64,000 bases of DNA, taken from the NCBI RefSeq assembly GCF_937001465.1, contig NC_064580.1, positions 93,113,432-93,177,431 of the forward strand, given 5' to 3'. Below, in pieces: positions 12,193 to 22,865 of this stretch. Position 1 is the stretch's first letter; every line of letters starts with the position of its first letter. Under the pieces are notes generated by a model. The model searched no databases and had not been told where the DNA came from. It was given only the letters and a program-made list of their open reading frames with translations. The DNA comes from Orcinus orca. Taxonomy: Eukaryota > Chordata > Mammalia > Artiodactyla > Delphinidae. The position numbers and the translations under genes are program-made.

Positions 12193-12324
12193 CGGGACTT
12201 CCCTGGCAGTCCAGTGGTTAACACTCTGCTCCCAATGCAGGGGACACGGGTTCCAACCGTGTTCGGGGATCTAATACCCTGCATGCCACACGACGTGGCC
12301 AAAAAATAATAATAAATAAATAAC
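12193..12324 (+). mobile_element. Short CHR-type SINE (copy A)
   Basis: Head 'gggacttccctggcagtcc', B-box-like 'gggttccaac', and a tail of 'aataataataaataaataa'. Flanked by 'gtgaacctcc' (12,183-12,192) and 'gtgagcctcc' (12,325-12,334). Confidence 0.9.
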
Positions 12325-12334
12325 GTGAGCCTCC

Positions 12335-13427
12335 GAAAATTCTTCAGCCCAGGTAAAGACCTTTAATATTCACTATTAACTATAGTTAATACGCTAACTA
12401 TATTAACACAGAAATACACACACACACTCCCTGCCGGCATGGCATGAACCATAAGGAACCAAACCAATTTGACGACTTTCCAGGGACCCTACATGGATAA
12501 ATTTCTACTTGGACTGTTCTTTCATTAAACAATGGTGACAAAAGGCCTTGTGCCTTTTGTTGTTGTTGTTCTAGCCATGAGGAATACTCTGTGTTACTAC
12601 ATGATAACGCATTTTTAAATGTCAACACCAGTGACAGGGGAAAGGGTTGTGGATACCTTACACTCACTTCACTTTAACAGACCTTTATCAAGCATCTACG
12701 AAGAAGAAAACACAGTGCTTTAGGAGAGAGAAATCAATAAAAGCCTTTACGTTCCGAACAAGTCAGAAGCTCACACTTTAGGGAGCTGGGGAGATACACG
12801 CATAAATAAATAATGTTAATCTACTCTCCATACGCGAGGAACTACCATAGAAAACAGAAAGCGGTATTGATGCTAACTAGCAAGCTCTCAAGCAGCCTTA
12901 ACTGAATGTAGAAATAAGGCCTTCTACCCTCAAACCCCTGGTCCTCCCCTTCTCTGATCCTCTGCTCTGCTCAAGTACCACTTCACATTTTTCCCTTAAA
13001 GAGGTTCCAGATACTAGGCCCATTTCCTCTTTTAATTTTCTTTAAATTAGGACATATTTCAGATCTCGACAAAGGTCTGAAAATGCGACACCCATGCAAC
13101 CATCAGCCGTCTTAAGAAACATAAGCTTACAAATAAAATTGAAACCCAGTGTACCTCTCCCCAACTGAATTCTCCGTCTTTTTCTATAGATTTAACCAGT
13201 GTCTTAAATAAGTTTATTTTTCTCATACACACCTTTCTGCATACTACATATGTATGCATTACTCCTATGTATGCCTTTTACTACAAATAGATGTATCTAT
13301 AAACAACCTAGTAATTTTGCATGTCTTTAAACTTCATATGTGCATGGTATCATAACGCTTTTATCATTTTAGAATTAGGTTTCTCCTTTACCAATTCGTC
13401 CCTTCCACTACTGAATCTTTGCCCCTT
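12335..13427. other. No gene seen (copy A 12.3-13.4 kb)
   Basis: AT-rich sequence. The part from about 13,020 resembles an antisense ancient L1 3' UTR, but I cannot assign it firmly. The sharp rise in A/B divergence starts here, near 13,060. Confidence 0.45.
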
Positions 13428-13893
13428 GTTATAAGCTGAATTGTGTCCCCGCAAAAGACATGTTGAGGTCTTGACCCCTGCAACCTGTAAATGTGACCTT
13501 ATTTGGAAAGAGGGTATTTGCAGGTGTAATAAAAGATCAGATGAGGTCATACTGGATTAGGGTGGGCCCTTAATCCAATATGACTGGTGTCCTTATAAGA
13601 AGAGAAAGAACACAGAAACAGAGACACAGGGGAAAACACTACGTAAAGATGAAGAAAGAGCGTGGAATCGTGCATATACAAGCCAAATGATGCCAAGGAT
13701 TGACAGCAACCACCAGCAACTAGGAGAGAGGCATGGAACAGATCCTTCCTCTGAGCCTCCAGAAGGAACCAACCCTGCTGACACCTTGACATAAGACTTC
13801 TGTCCTCCAGAACGGTGAGAGAATAAATTTCGGTTGTTTTAAGCCACCTGCTTTGTGGTAGTTTGTTACGGTAACCCTAGGAAACTAACACAT
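13428..13893 (+). mobile_element. Solo MaLR (MLT1-like) LTR, sense (copy A)
   Basis: Starts 'ttataagctgaattgtgtcc', contains 'tgaccttatttggaaagagg', 'gtgggcccttaatccaatat' and 'ctccagaacggtgagagaat', and ends 'ccctaggaaactaacaca'. This is the recognisable full pattern of an ERVL-MaLR LTR. No internal retroviral sequence adjoins it. Confidence 0.8.
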
Positions 13894-14054
13894 CCCTCCG
13901 GGAGGTCTTTGTGTCTCAGGACCCTGAGAATTCTAGTGTCTTCCTCAGTCCAGATCTTACCATCCTGTTCAGTTTACCTGCAATAGTACCAAGTCAGTGA
14001 ATTAAGGCTGGTCCTACTGTGGGTGTAGTTAAACGTTTCCCCCATTGCTCTAAA

Positions 14055-14245
14055 GCAGCAGTTCTGAAACTTTAGTGTGCTTCAGTAGCACTTGGAGGAC
14101 TTGTGAAAACCTGATGGCTAGCAGCCTACCTTCAGAATATCCAATTCAGCAGGTCTGGAGCAGGGTCTGAGAATTTGCATTTCAAACACGTTCCCAGCAG
14201 ACGCTGATGCTGCTGCTCCATGGCAGGCCACTAGCACCATCTGGT
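14055..14245 (-). mobile_element. MER20-like hAT-Charlie element (copy A)
   Basis: Antisense MER20 landmarks: 'cagttctgaaactttagtgt', 'ttcagcaggtctggagcagg', and 'tgagaatttgcatttcaaac'. Confidence 0.75.
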
Positions 14246-15689
14246 CTCCAGGCAAGCTAGGTCATCCATCAGTTTCTTTCAGTAACATATACTAGAGGCT
14301 GGGCCACCATCACTATTGCCACACAACTTGTTTATAATCTAATATTTCAATTTATTTGAGGCTGCTATAAAGGATGTCAAACAGGCTTATCAACTAGTTG
14401 AAAGAAATCCCTTTATATGAAAGTTAGGTGGGCCGAAATAAATAGAACCAAGATACACTGGAGTCAGTATTATTTATGTAAAAAAAACCCAACTCTGCAG
14501 CTTATTCATGTCAAACAAGCTTTTATTTTCAATGTGAACAATACTGTCAAATTTATCTGTCAACGGTAAGAATAAAGTCAGATGTCAGTTAATATCATTT
14601 TGGGATGTTGAATTTTGAAACAACATTTGTATTGTGGGCTAATGAAAACTAGAATATCCGTGAAGAACAAATTCTTCTTTTCTTTCGCTGTCCACTTCTT
14701 TTTATGCCTTCCAACTGTAGGGTGGGAGAAGAGTCAATTAACAATTGTACACCAATAACATGCACCAGGGACTTTCTAAATAGGAGTCAATACTATGAAC
14801 ATCTGTTGGCTCTCCAAGGAGAAAACAAAACGTTTTCTTCTTGTAACCCAGACCCTTGGTTGTCATGGTGCACATCATTTCATCACACCAACCTCATCTC
14901 TCTCTTGCCCACCACTATAAATGCTAGCTTTTGTTCTTGAAAGGCCACTCTGTGATTTAAATGTCTTTCCACCTTAAGAGCCTATGCTCCTTACACAAAT
15001 CATAAATCCCTTATATTCCCAGACCTCTGGTATCCGTAACTGTAAAGTGAGAAGGAGGCTATTATCAAACATCCGCAGGTGTAAAAATTAAGAAAGGGAG
15101 AAAGAAAGAGTGTGATATTGCGAGAGAGGTGAGAGAGAGAAAGGAAAAGATGAATGGGTAGAGGAAAGAGAAACTAAGACTGAATTACCAACTCAGTAAT
15201 AGCCAATAATCTTACTATGGCTAATTTTTCTTTTGAATAAAAAATCTAAATTGAAGTAATATTTGTGAATTACTCATCAAATGCAGTCTTATTTGAAATC
15301 CTTAACTTTTTAGTACTTTGTAAGCAGTCACCTTCTCAAAGGCATTGTTATTCCAAGAGACTCCATTTCTGTGGCCAGGTGATGAAGGTACAGCTAGTGC
15401 ACAGCTTGGTCGCTTTAGCTGCTTCTCCTCGTGGCCACTCTCTAAAAATATAGGTCTCTATATTTTAGACCTCTAAAAAAATATAGGTCTCTATTTCCAG
15501 GTCTGATAAATTTCCCATCTGTAGTAGTCTTAAAGCTACAGGACAAACGACTTGTGGCTGTAAATGAAATACATTTCAGAACACACTGCCTTCTATACCA
15601 TCTAGAATACAAGTACATTATTAACATTAAACTGTTCTTCCAAAACTAAATTTCATCAATTTTTTCTTATTTACTTTACAAAAATTATT
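14246..15689. other. No gene seen (copy A 14.2-15.7 kb)
   Basis: AT-rich sequence. A GA-rich simple-repeat patch lies at about 15,095-15,180. A short repeat of 'aatataggtctctat' occurs twice at about 15,446-15,496, with an inverted 'tagacct' between. No coding evidence. Confidence 0.5.
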
Positions 15690-15925
15690 AAAAACATGAT
15701 AGATAGCTAGTGGGAAGCAGCTGCATAGCACAGGGAGATCAGCTCGGACCTCTGTGACCACCTAGAGTGGTGGGATAGGGAGGGTGGGAGGGAGATGCAA
15801 GAGGGAAGAGAAATGGGGATATAGGTATACTAGAGCTGATTCACTTTGTTATAAAGCAGAAACTAACACACCACTGTAAAGCAATTATACTCCAGTAAAG
15901 ATGTTAAAAAGATAAACAAAAAGTA
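15690..15925 (+). mobile_element. L1 3' UTR fragment, sense (copy A)
   Basis: Landmarks: 'agcacagggagatcagctc', 'gattcactttgttataaagc', and 'ctaacacaccactgtaaagc'. This is the young-type L1 3' end, also seen at 29,430-29,610. Shared with copy B, so it predates the duplication. Confidence 0.85.
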
Positions 15926-15999
15926 GATTAAGGATGTAAACAAAACAAAACATAAAGCTGTTATTAACAGGTATATGTCAGGAATGCTTGCACTATTCA

Positions 16000-17593
16000 A
16001 TAATACCTGTATTCTCCAGAGCTGCCCTCTGCTGAGACCATATCCAGCTTGGGTCCTTCTTCTGGTTTCTCATTTCCATCCTCTTCCTCTTCATCAGCAT
16101 TTTCATACCGATGTTCACTCTCTTCTTTAGTGTCGAATGATACGGACTTTGGCATCACAAGGTGGTGGACAACATTTCCCGATTTAACATCAGCAGCAGA
16201 ATCTAGTTCTCTGCCCTCGGGAGGATCTGGAGAAGACAAATATGTCAGAAAATAAATAAAGAAATGAAAAGAATAGCTGGCCATGCTCCTACTGGTTGAT
16301 ACAACACTTCCATGGCCCTCACACTTCTGCTGCTTGACAGTTTTCACAACATTTTCCCCCTCTTTCCAGTAGATCTCACACACTGTGCTGCTGATTACTT
16401 CTGGCCCTTTGGAGAAGGGATCGAAATCATCTGATCCTGAGAGCATGTTTGTATGTTTCTGCCAGAACGTCACTGGAAAACGTTCACCCGATTTAAAGAC
16501 AAATTCTACGGCGAAGCTCATTGATTCCTCAACCACTGAAAAGTGCCCCTGTGCCATTTCATCATTTTCTCAGGTCATCCTACTGAGAATCTTTACGTTT
16601 TTAGAAGCCTGTCAGCCAAAAGTGAGGTATGCCATTTGTTTGCCCCTCGGGTGGTAGAAGGCAGCATACTTTTTCTCAAGATCCTAAAGGTCTTTAGAGA
16701 ATTGGGCTTCTACTTGTGCATATCTTGCCTGAAGGTTTTTGAGAGCTTTGACCCGCTGCCTAACCGCCAGAGGCCAACGCTGAGCACGGCCTGCCTTTGA
16801 GGCCGATGCCCCAGCAGGGGCTGCAAGGGCCTGAGGTCTGGGCCGCCCCTCGCCCGCTTCGGCCCCGTCGTCGGGTCCTCAGGCCCCAGCCTCCCAGGAC
16901 TCGGAGTTATCAGCCAGGACCTCGCCCAACCAGAACTCGGCCTCCACTGCTGCCGCCGCTGGTTCCTCTGCCTTCTAGGATGCCGCCCCCTCTGCAGGTT
17001 CCCGCGGCTCCCAGGGCGGGTTGCCCTCTGCCTGGCACTCGCCTTCCAGCATCTGGTCCCCTCTCTCTCCCGGCTCCCTGGGCTCCCAAGTGCAGCGCCT
17101 GACCACCGCGTGGCCGGCGAGCGGCCGGGCCAGGATACGGCCTTTATAACGAATACGGGGTCTAGAAGGGAAGGGACCGAAACCGCGCGGTGGGGAACTC
17201 ACAGATACCCGCGACCACTTCTGCGCCCTCCTCACCGTCCTCCTCCTCCTCCTCTTTGTCCACATAATTCTTGTCCTCTTCCTTGTCTCTGTCTCCCTCC
17301 TCCGCCTCTTCTTTCTTCTCCTCGTCCTCTTCAGCCTCCTCCACTTCCTCCTCCTCCTCTTCTGCCTCTTCCTGCTCTTCTACCAGCTTTACACCCCAGT
17401 CCTCCTGGACTATGGGCTGGGCGCCCTGCTCTTCCCAAAGGGCTCGCACTACCGCCTGTAAATCCCTATGGGCGGCGACACTGCGACCCCTGCCACGCCG
17501 TTCTTCCCGCACCGCTCCTCCTGGGACTGGGCCAGGGATGCTGGCCATGCCACTGCCTGCTCTGTTCTGACCACCTGTGGCTGAGCCCTGCAT
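16000..17593 (-). pseudogene. NAP1-like locus (nucleosome assembly protein family), copy A
   Basis: On the minus strand three open segments follow in family order. An N-terminal part (17,593-17,162; likely start MASIPG at 17,548) has a long Glu-rich stretch. A Gly/Ala/Glu-rich linker runs through about 17,265-16,975. Then come KALKNLQARYAQVEAQF at about 16,756-16,708, typical of the NAP1 helical region, and a 186-codon core (16,557-15,997) containing MSFAVEFVFKSGE, DDFDPFSKGPE and EIYWKEGENV. NAP1 proteins are histone chaperones. The reading is broken by stops at 16,975-16,977 and 16,684-16,686, both shared with copy B, and by one extra C at 17,207-17,210. The variable region after the helix is shortened. 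Splice-like signals (acceptor at 16,226/16,227, donors at 16,006/16,007 and 17,202/17,203) leave open a multi-exon gene. I favour a pseudogene; the paralogue is not identifiable. Confidence 0.65.
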
Positions 17594-17900
17594 TTCTGTG
17601 GCAGAGATGGCAGGAAAGATGCACCAGTCCGTGCCTCAACCAGAGAAGCGATCCGGCTGCTAGACCTAGTTGGCAAAAATGGCTGCTGCCGAGCTAAGCG
17701 TCGCTGCTGGCAGCAGAGCCTGCCGGGACGGGGCGGGTGAGGGGGGTGGGGGTGGTGGGAGGCAGAGAAGATGGCGGCAGACAGCGGAACAGTCTGTGAT
17801 GGTGGCCTTTGGAGGACTCGTGACAGGAAGGGTCGGGGGGAGGGGCCCGAGGAGCAGCCAACCATAACTGTGCCTGGGAGGCCGTTGGACAAGGCGGGAA
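17594..17900 (-). promoter_or_regulatory. CpG-rich 5' region of NAP1-like locus, copy A
   Basis: CpG-rich sequence just upstream of the minus-strand NAP1-like reading frame. It contains a YY1-like site 'aagatggcggc' at 17,768-17,778, a weaker relative 'aaaatggctgc' at about 17,677, and GC-rich tracts. No TATA box is evident. It looks like a CpG-island promoter of a broadly expressed or germline gene. Both copies retain it. Confidence 0.45.
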
Positions 17901-18344
17901 AGAATCTGATAGGCAGTTGACGGGAGCCACAACTTCGAAGGGTAAACAGAGAACTGCTTCCCCCCCATCCCTCCCCCCACCCCGCATAGGGAGCTCTAAA
18001 CTCATTGGCTGAAAGGCGAGGATTGACATGCCTGCGATTCAATGAAGTTTCAAGACCCAGCTTCTAGAGTTTGAGACCTTCCCCCCTTTCCTTCCAGGAC
18101 GTTGAGTCCCCAATTACCCTTTAAGTCCAAGCATATCCGATACTTTTAATTTTACCACTGCCAGCAAAACTAAAATGTCCCCATATAGAGGCACTCTGCT
18201 GCACAGGGTGAATTGTTCCCTGATTTCCGTCTGGAGGTGGCTGGTGCCAATAGGGGCAGAGTCATTAAAAACTGTATAGTTAATATGTCAGCAATAGTAA
18301 AAAACCTACCAGTAGAGAGAGAAAAAAAGAATTTGGACATTTAA

Positions 18345-19079
18345 ACAGGTTAGTGTTTGTGCATGTGAGGGTGTGAACATGTTAAGGATGAGTAGGCTGA
18401 TGCACGTAAGTAAATGTATGAGTGACACCATATACGTGAGGCATATTCGGGTGGGTGAGTGAATGCATAACCACGTTAAATTGAGTATATTTGTATTGGA
18501 ACGAATGTGTGCATATGTCAGTCTATCTAGGAATGGGAGTAAGTCTGTGAGCACGTTCATATGAGTGAATGTGTAACTTGTGGATGTATGTGATCATGTC
18601 TGTGTTTAAGAGTGAATGGAGCCTGTTCACATGTCAGTGTGGTAATGTGTGTTTCTGTGTGTTCACGTGTATGAGTGAATTTGTAAGCATGTGCATGATG
18701 GTAGCATGTTCATCTGTGAGTGAATGTGTAACCGTACTCATTTTTGTGAGCTTGTTAATGTGTGCATCTATTTCTGAGTCAATGCATGAGTGTATGTGTA
18801 TGTGAGAATGTTGATCAGATGCATGTACATGACTGTGTTAATGAGGGTACCTGTGAGTTTATGAGCAGGTTCACTGTGTGCATATGTGAACATGTTCATG
18901 TTTGTGTGCAAATGACTGTGTAAGTATATACATGTGATCATGTTCCCGTGTTTGAATGAATGTAGAAGCATATCAGGTATGTTCAGGAATGTGAGTGAAT
19001 GCATGCTTTGTATTTGTCTTTTTGTACATTTGTGTCGGAGTAAATGTACAAAAATGTTTATGTCAGTAAATGCATGAGC

Positions 19080-19139
<60 letters not shown>

Positions 19140-21316
19140 GGGGCATATTATTAAATGCAAGTTTAAGTGAATACAGGAACATGTGTGTGTTAATGAATAT
19201 GTAAACATACTTTTGTGTAGGGGCATGTTAATGTGTGTATTCTTTTCTGTGAGTCAATGTGATTATGTTTGTGATTAAAAGTGCATTCATTTGTGTGGAA
19301 GTGATAATGTGAGCATGTCTATGTGCAACTGTGAGTATGTGAGTGTATGTGAGTTTGAATGTGAGAGATTGTGTGTGTGAATATGATCCTGTCTATATGT
19401 GAAAGTCTGATCATGTCCATGTCTGTGCATGAGTGTTTTTGGGGTGTGCGTGAATGCTGTTTTTTAAATAAACATGAGAGCATGTGTGTTTATGAGCACG
19501 CAGCTGTGTGAATATGTGAACGTGTTCATGTGTGTGAACTTGTTCATGCATGAGTGATGTGTATGTGTGAATGTTATTTTTTAAATAAAGGTGAAAGCAT
19601 GTCCATGTGTGAATGTGTGTGAGTGCCCGTAGGGAGTGACTGTGTGTGAGTGTGCAGTCATGTCCGTATGTAAGTCCATGAGAATGTGTGTGTGTGTTTA
19701 TGTGCGAATGTGAGTGAAAGTGGGAGTGTCCACTTGTTAGTGAGATAACGTGAGCACGTTTGTGTGTCTGGGAATGTTAATGTTTAGGTATGTTTATGTG
19801 TGGGTGAATGTCTGAATATACTTGTGTGTTTGAGCATGAACATATGTAAATGAAAGTCTGAACACGTTTGTGTTTTGGGCATGTTAATGTGCAAGTGTGA
19901 AAGTTTTTGTGTGTGTTTAAATGAATTTGTGTGCTCATTCATATCTAGGTGTGTGAGCATGTGCATGTAAGGGAGCATATTCACATGAACTAATTAAGGT
20001 ATGAAAAAGCTGGTGTGTGTGAAGGTATTGATGTATAATTATTTTTCCTGTGTGCAACTGAATGTGTAAGCAAGTTTATGTATGTGAGCACGATGTATAA
20101 TTTTAAGTGAAGTTGTAAGTGTATGTGGGGTGTGTCTGTATATGCGAATTAATCTCTGAGCAAGTTCATGTGAGTGAATATGTCAATATGTTTGTTTGAT
20201 CATGTTAATGTCTGCTTGTGCTCATGAGTGTCTGAGCAGCTTTGTGTGTGTGATCGAATATAAGGATGTGCATTTATGTGAACATTTTCCTTTGTGTCAA
20301 TAAGTGTGTAAGGTTTTCTGTGTTTGAGTATGTTAAAGTGTGAATATGTTCATTCAGTGAATGTGTGAATATGGGTATCTGTGGAATGAACATGTTAGTA
20401 TATGTGTAATTGTACTGAAATGTGTGTTAATATGTGTACATTCAGAATGTGACTGTGTGACTGTATTCATGTGTGGATTAACATATGAACATTTTCGTGT
20501 GTGAGTAAATGGAGGAGCAGTTTTGTGTGTGAGAACACGTTCATGTTGGTGACAATGTTAACATCTTAGTTTGCATGAAAGTGTGAGTGTCCTGTGATTG
20601 GACATGAGTGCATCTACGTGTGAGTTAATGTGTGAGCATGTTTGCGCATATACGCATGTTAATGTGACTGTGCTCATTCGTGTGAAGGAGTGTGAGAATG
20701 TGCTCCTATGGGTGACTGAATGTGTGTGTTCGTGTGGGAATGACTGTGAGTCGATAGGTGTATGTTCATGTGCAAGTGTGAATGAACGTATGATTTTATG
20801 TGTGTGAGTGGATGTGTGAGTATGAGTGTACGTGAGCATGTCTGTGTGCGAGTGACTATCAGTTTGTGAGTGGATGACATTGTGTCTGTCAGGGTGTGAG
20901 CACATTCCTGTGTGTGACTGAGTTAATATGCACGTACGTGTGAGCATGTTCATTTGTGTGAACGTGTGAACCTGTTCACGTGTCAGTGATCTGTGAGTGT
21001 GTATGCGTTTTAGCACATTTGTTTCAGTAGCTATGCAGGTACGTCCGTGTGCGAGCATGTTCACGTGTGAGTGAATGCGAGTGTAGGAGTCTACGTGTGA
21101 ATGCACCAGCATGTTCCTGTGTGAAAAATGGGTGAGCATGTCCACGTGTGTGAACATGTTGATGTGAAAATGTTAAGAGCATGTGTAACTATATTTGTGC
21201 GTGAATGGGTCAGCATGTGAGTGTTTGTGTAAGTGAATGTGTGAGAATGCTTATATGCGTTACAGATTTAATGTGTAAGTGTGAGTGAATGTGTGAGCAT
21301 GCGTTTGAGTGTGTTT
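18345..21316 (+). repeat. GT-rich degenerate minisatellite, about 3 kb
   Basis: Almost every line is built from words like 'gtgtgagtgaatgtgtgagc', 'gagcatgttcatgtgtg' and 'gtgaacatgtt', in degenerate tandem order with no fixed phase. The + strand is rich in G and T. The long minus-strand ORF at 20,558-21,157 (199 codons, His/Thr-rich) is an artefact of the repeat. The array starts exactly where A/B homology ends and is absent next to copy B. Confidence 0.9.
19080..19139. repeat. (TA)n(CA)n(TA)n microsatellite
   Basis: About 10 TA units, then about 15 CA units and a few TA units, embedded in the GT-rich array. Confidence 0.97.
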
Positions 21317-22149
21317 CTTTTTTCTCAGAACCCCAGGTCCATATAGTGAACTGTAAGGCACCGTGCACAAAGAAGTTTTTATTTTCTATTGGCTCAAAGC
21401 TGTCTTTAACCAGCTCTACAGCTAGGCCATATTATTCTCTGTGTATTACATCACACTGCTGCTACAGAAACCTGTGTGACTCTTGTGATTCAACCTGCTG
21501 GCTTCCCTGAAGGATAACTGCCCAGAAGCTGAGCTGCAAAGACAGAAATGTGTTACTCCAAGCCTAATGCTTCAGAAAGCAAAGTTCTACTGGGAATAAT
21601 TGTCTGAATGACAACTGAGAAGTAAATGGGTCTCTGTGTTAGGGCAAATCCCAGACTCCAGCATTTAGGGTTACTCTGAACAAGCCCCAGCAATGTGCTA
21701 TGTAGGGACAGGGGTTCCTATAAACACAGTCCTTTATTACAACCTTTTGCACCCCTCACATGCCTTTAGAGAATGGAAGCTGTGTAAGACAGTTAACAAA
21801 ACCCAGCAGGGCCGGGGAGCCAGGGACCCCACCAATCCCAGGGTCGTACTTCTCATTCTAGACCATTCAGTGCCACTCAGGCAATTCCATCCCTTTCGGT
21901 GGAATCCTGAGGACCCTAAAGGGCCAGCACAGAGCCCTGTCCAAGGGCTCCCAGCTAAAAGAGCAAACGGGAGCTGAAATGCAGTCCACATTCCCCTCAT
22001 CAAGCCATGTGTCCTGGCACAGAAATGCAGCCCAGAAGAAGGGAAACTTGTTCTACTTATCTGCCCAGAGGGGCCGCCTTATATGCTAGCAGTGATCAGT
22101 GTGCAAACTTAGCTAAAGTATCCATACATCTCTAACAGGAAAATTCCAA
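21317..22149. other. No gene seen (21.3-22.1 kb)
   Basis: Unique-looking sequence. Short ORFs have no recognisable motif; no classified repeat seen. Confidence 0.5.
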
Positions 22150-22162
22150 GTGTTACGGACTG

Positions 22163-22510
22163 GGCTTCCCTGGTGGTGCAGTGGTTACGAATCCGCCTGC
22201 CAATGCAGGGGACACGGGTTTGAGCCCTGGTCCGGGAAGGTCCCACATGCCGTGGAGCAACTAAGCCCGTGCGCCACAACTACTGAGCCTGTGATCTAGA
22301 GCCCGCGAGCCACAACGACTGAATCCGTGTGCCACAACTACCGGAGCCCATGCGCCTAGAGCCCGGGCTCCGCAACAAGAGAAGCCACTGCAGTGAGAAG
22401 CCCGCGCACCTCAATGGAGAGTAGCCCCCGTTCGCCACAACCGCAGACAGCCCACGCGCAGGAAACGAAGACCAAACACAGCCAAAAACTAAAATAAATT
22501 AAAAAAACAT
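22163..22510 (+). mobile_element. Full-length CHR-type SINE
   Basis: Complete long form: tRNA-like head, then repeated blocks of the type 'gccacaactactgagcc', then an A-rich tail. Flanked by perfect 13-base duplications 'gtgttacggactg' at 22,150-22,162 and 22,511-22,523. It inserted into the first bases of a MaLR LTR. Confidence 0.95.
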
Positions 22511-22511
22511 G

Positions 22512-22865
22512 TGTTACGGACTGCATGTTTGTGTACCCTCCAAAATCCATGTTGAAAGCCTAACAGTGTGATGGTATCTGGGAGGTAATTAGGCTCAGGT
22601 GAGGTCATGGGGGGGGCTCCCCATGATGGGATTAGTGCCCTTACAAGAAGAGGAAGAGATGCCAGAACTCTCTCTCTTTACACAGTGTGAGCACACAGCC
22701 AGAAGGCAGTCATCAGCAAGCCAGGAAGAGCGCTCTCACCGGAAACCAAAATGCCCAGCACCTTGGTTTTGGACTTCCCAGCCTCCAGAAGGATAAGAAA
22801 TAAATTTCTGTTGTTGCCACTCAGTCTATGGGATATTTGCTATAGTGGCCAGAACTAAGACAAGA
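22512..22865 (+). mobile_element. MaLR (MLT1-like) solo LTR, sense
   Basis: Starts 'tgttacggactgcatgtttg', includes 'ggaggtaattaggctcaggt', 'gatgggattagtgcccttac' and 'agaaataaatttctgttg', and ends near 'ctaagaca'. The SINE to its left split the LTR's first bases. Confidence 0.8.

Larger units (their letters stand above)
1..18344 (+). repeat. Segmental duplication, copy A
   Basis: The sequence from base 1 onward is collinear with copy B at 32,485-52,143 in the same orientation. Base 1 pairs with 32,485. The match ends at about 18,341-18,344, where copy A enters a GT-rich tandem repeat and copy B enters a retroviral LTR region. Because base 1 already lies inside the match, the true left edge of the unit is outside the window. 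The copies share nearly all L1, MIR, MER5A, MER20, MaLR and SINE relics, so those insertions predate the duplication. Large differences are a SINE present only here (1,166-1,385), an SRP9 retrocopy present only in B, and many small indels. Identity is very uneven along the copy. Confidence 0.97.

Noticed and set aside
17110..17697. 195-codon plus-strand Pro/Leu-rich ORF opposite the NAP1-like locus, and its copy B partner at 50,988-51,491
   Set aside because: It is the reverse complement of the Glu-rich codon tract and CpG promoter. It has proline/serine low complexity and no family features.
19080..19139. CRISPR-like or regularly spaced repeats in the GT-rich region
   Set aside because: Word spacing is irregular and the repeat is simple-sequence derived; the genome is mammalian.
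20558..21157. 199-codon minus-strand ORF rich in His and Thr
   Set aside because: It lies wholly inside the GT-rich tandem array. The composition and pseudo-repeats follow from the repeat words, and no independent coding sign exists.
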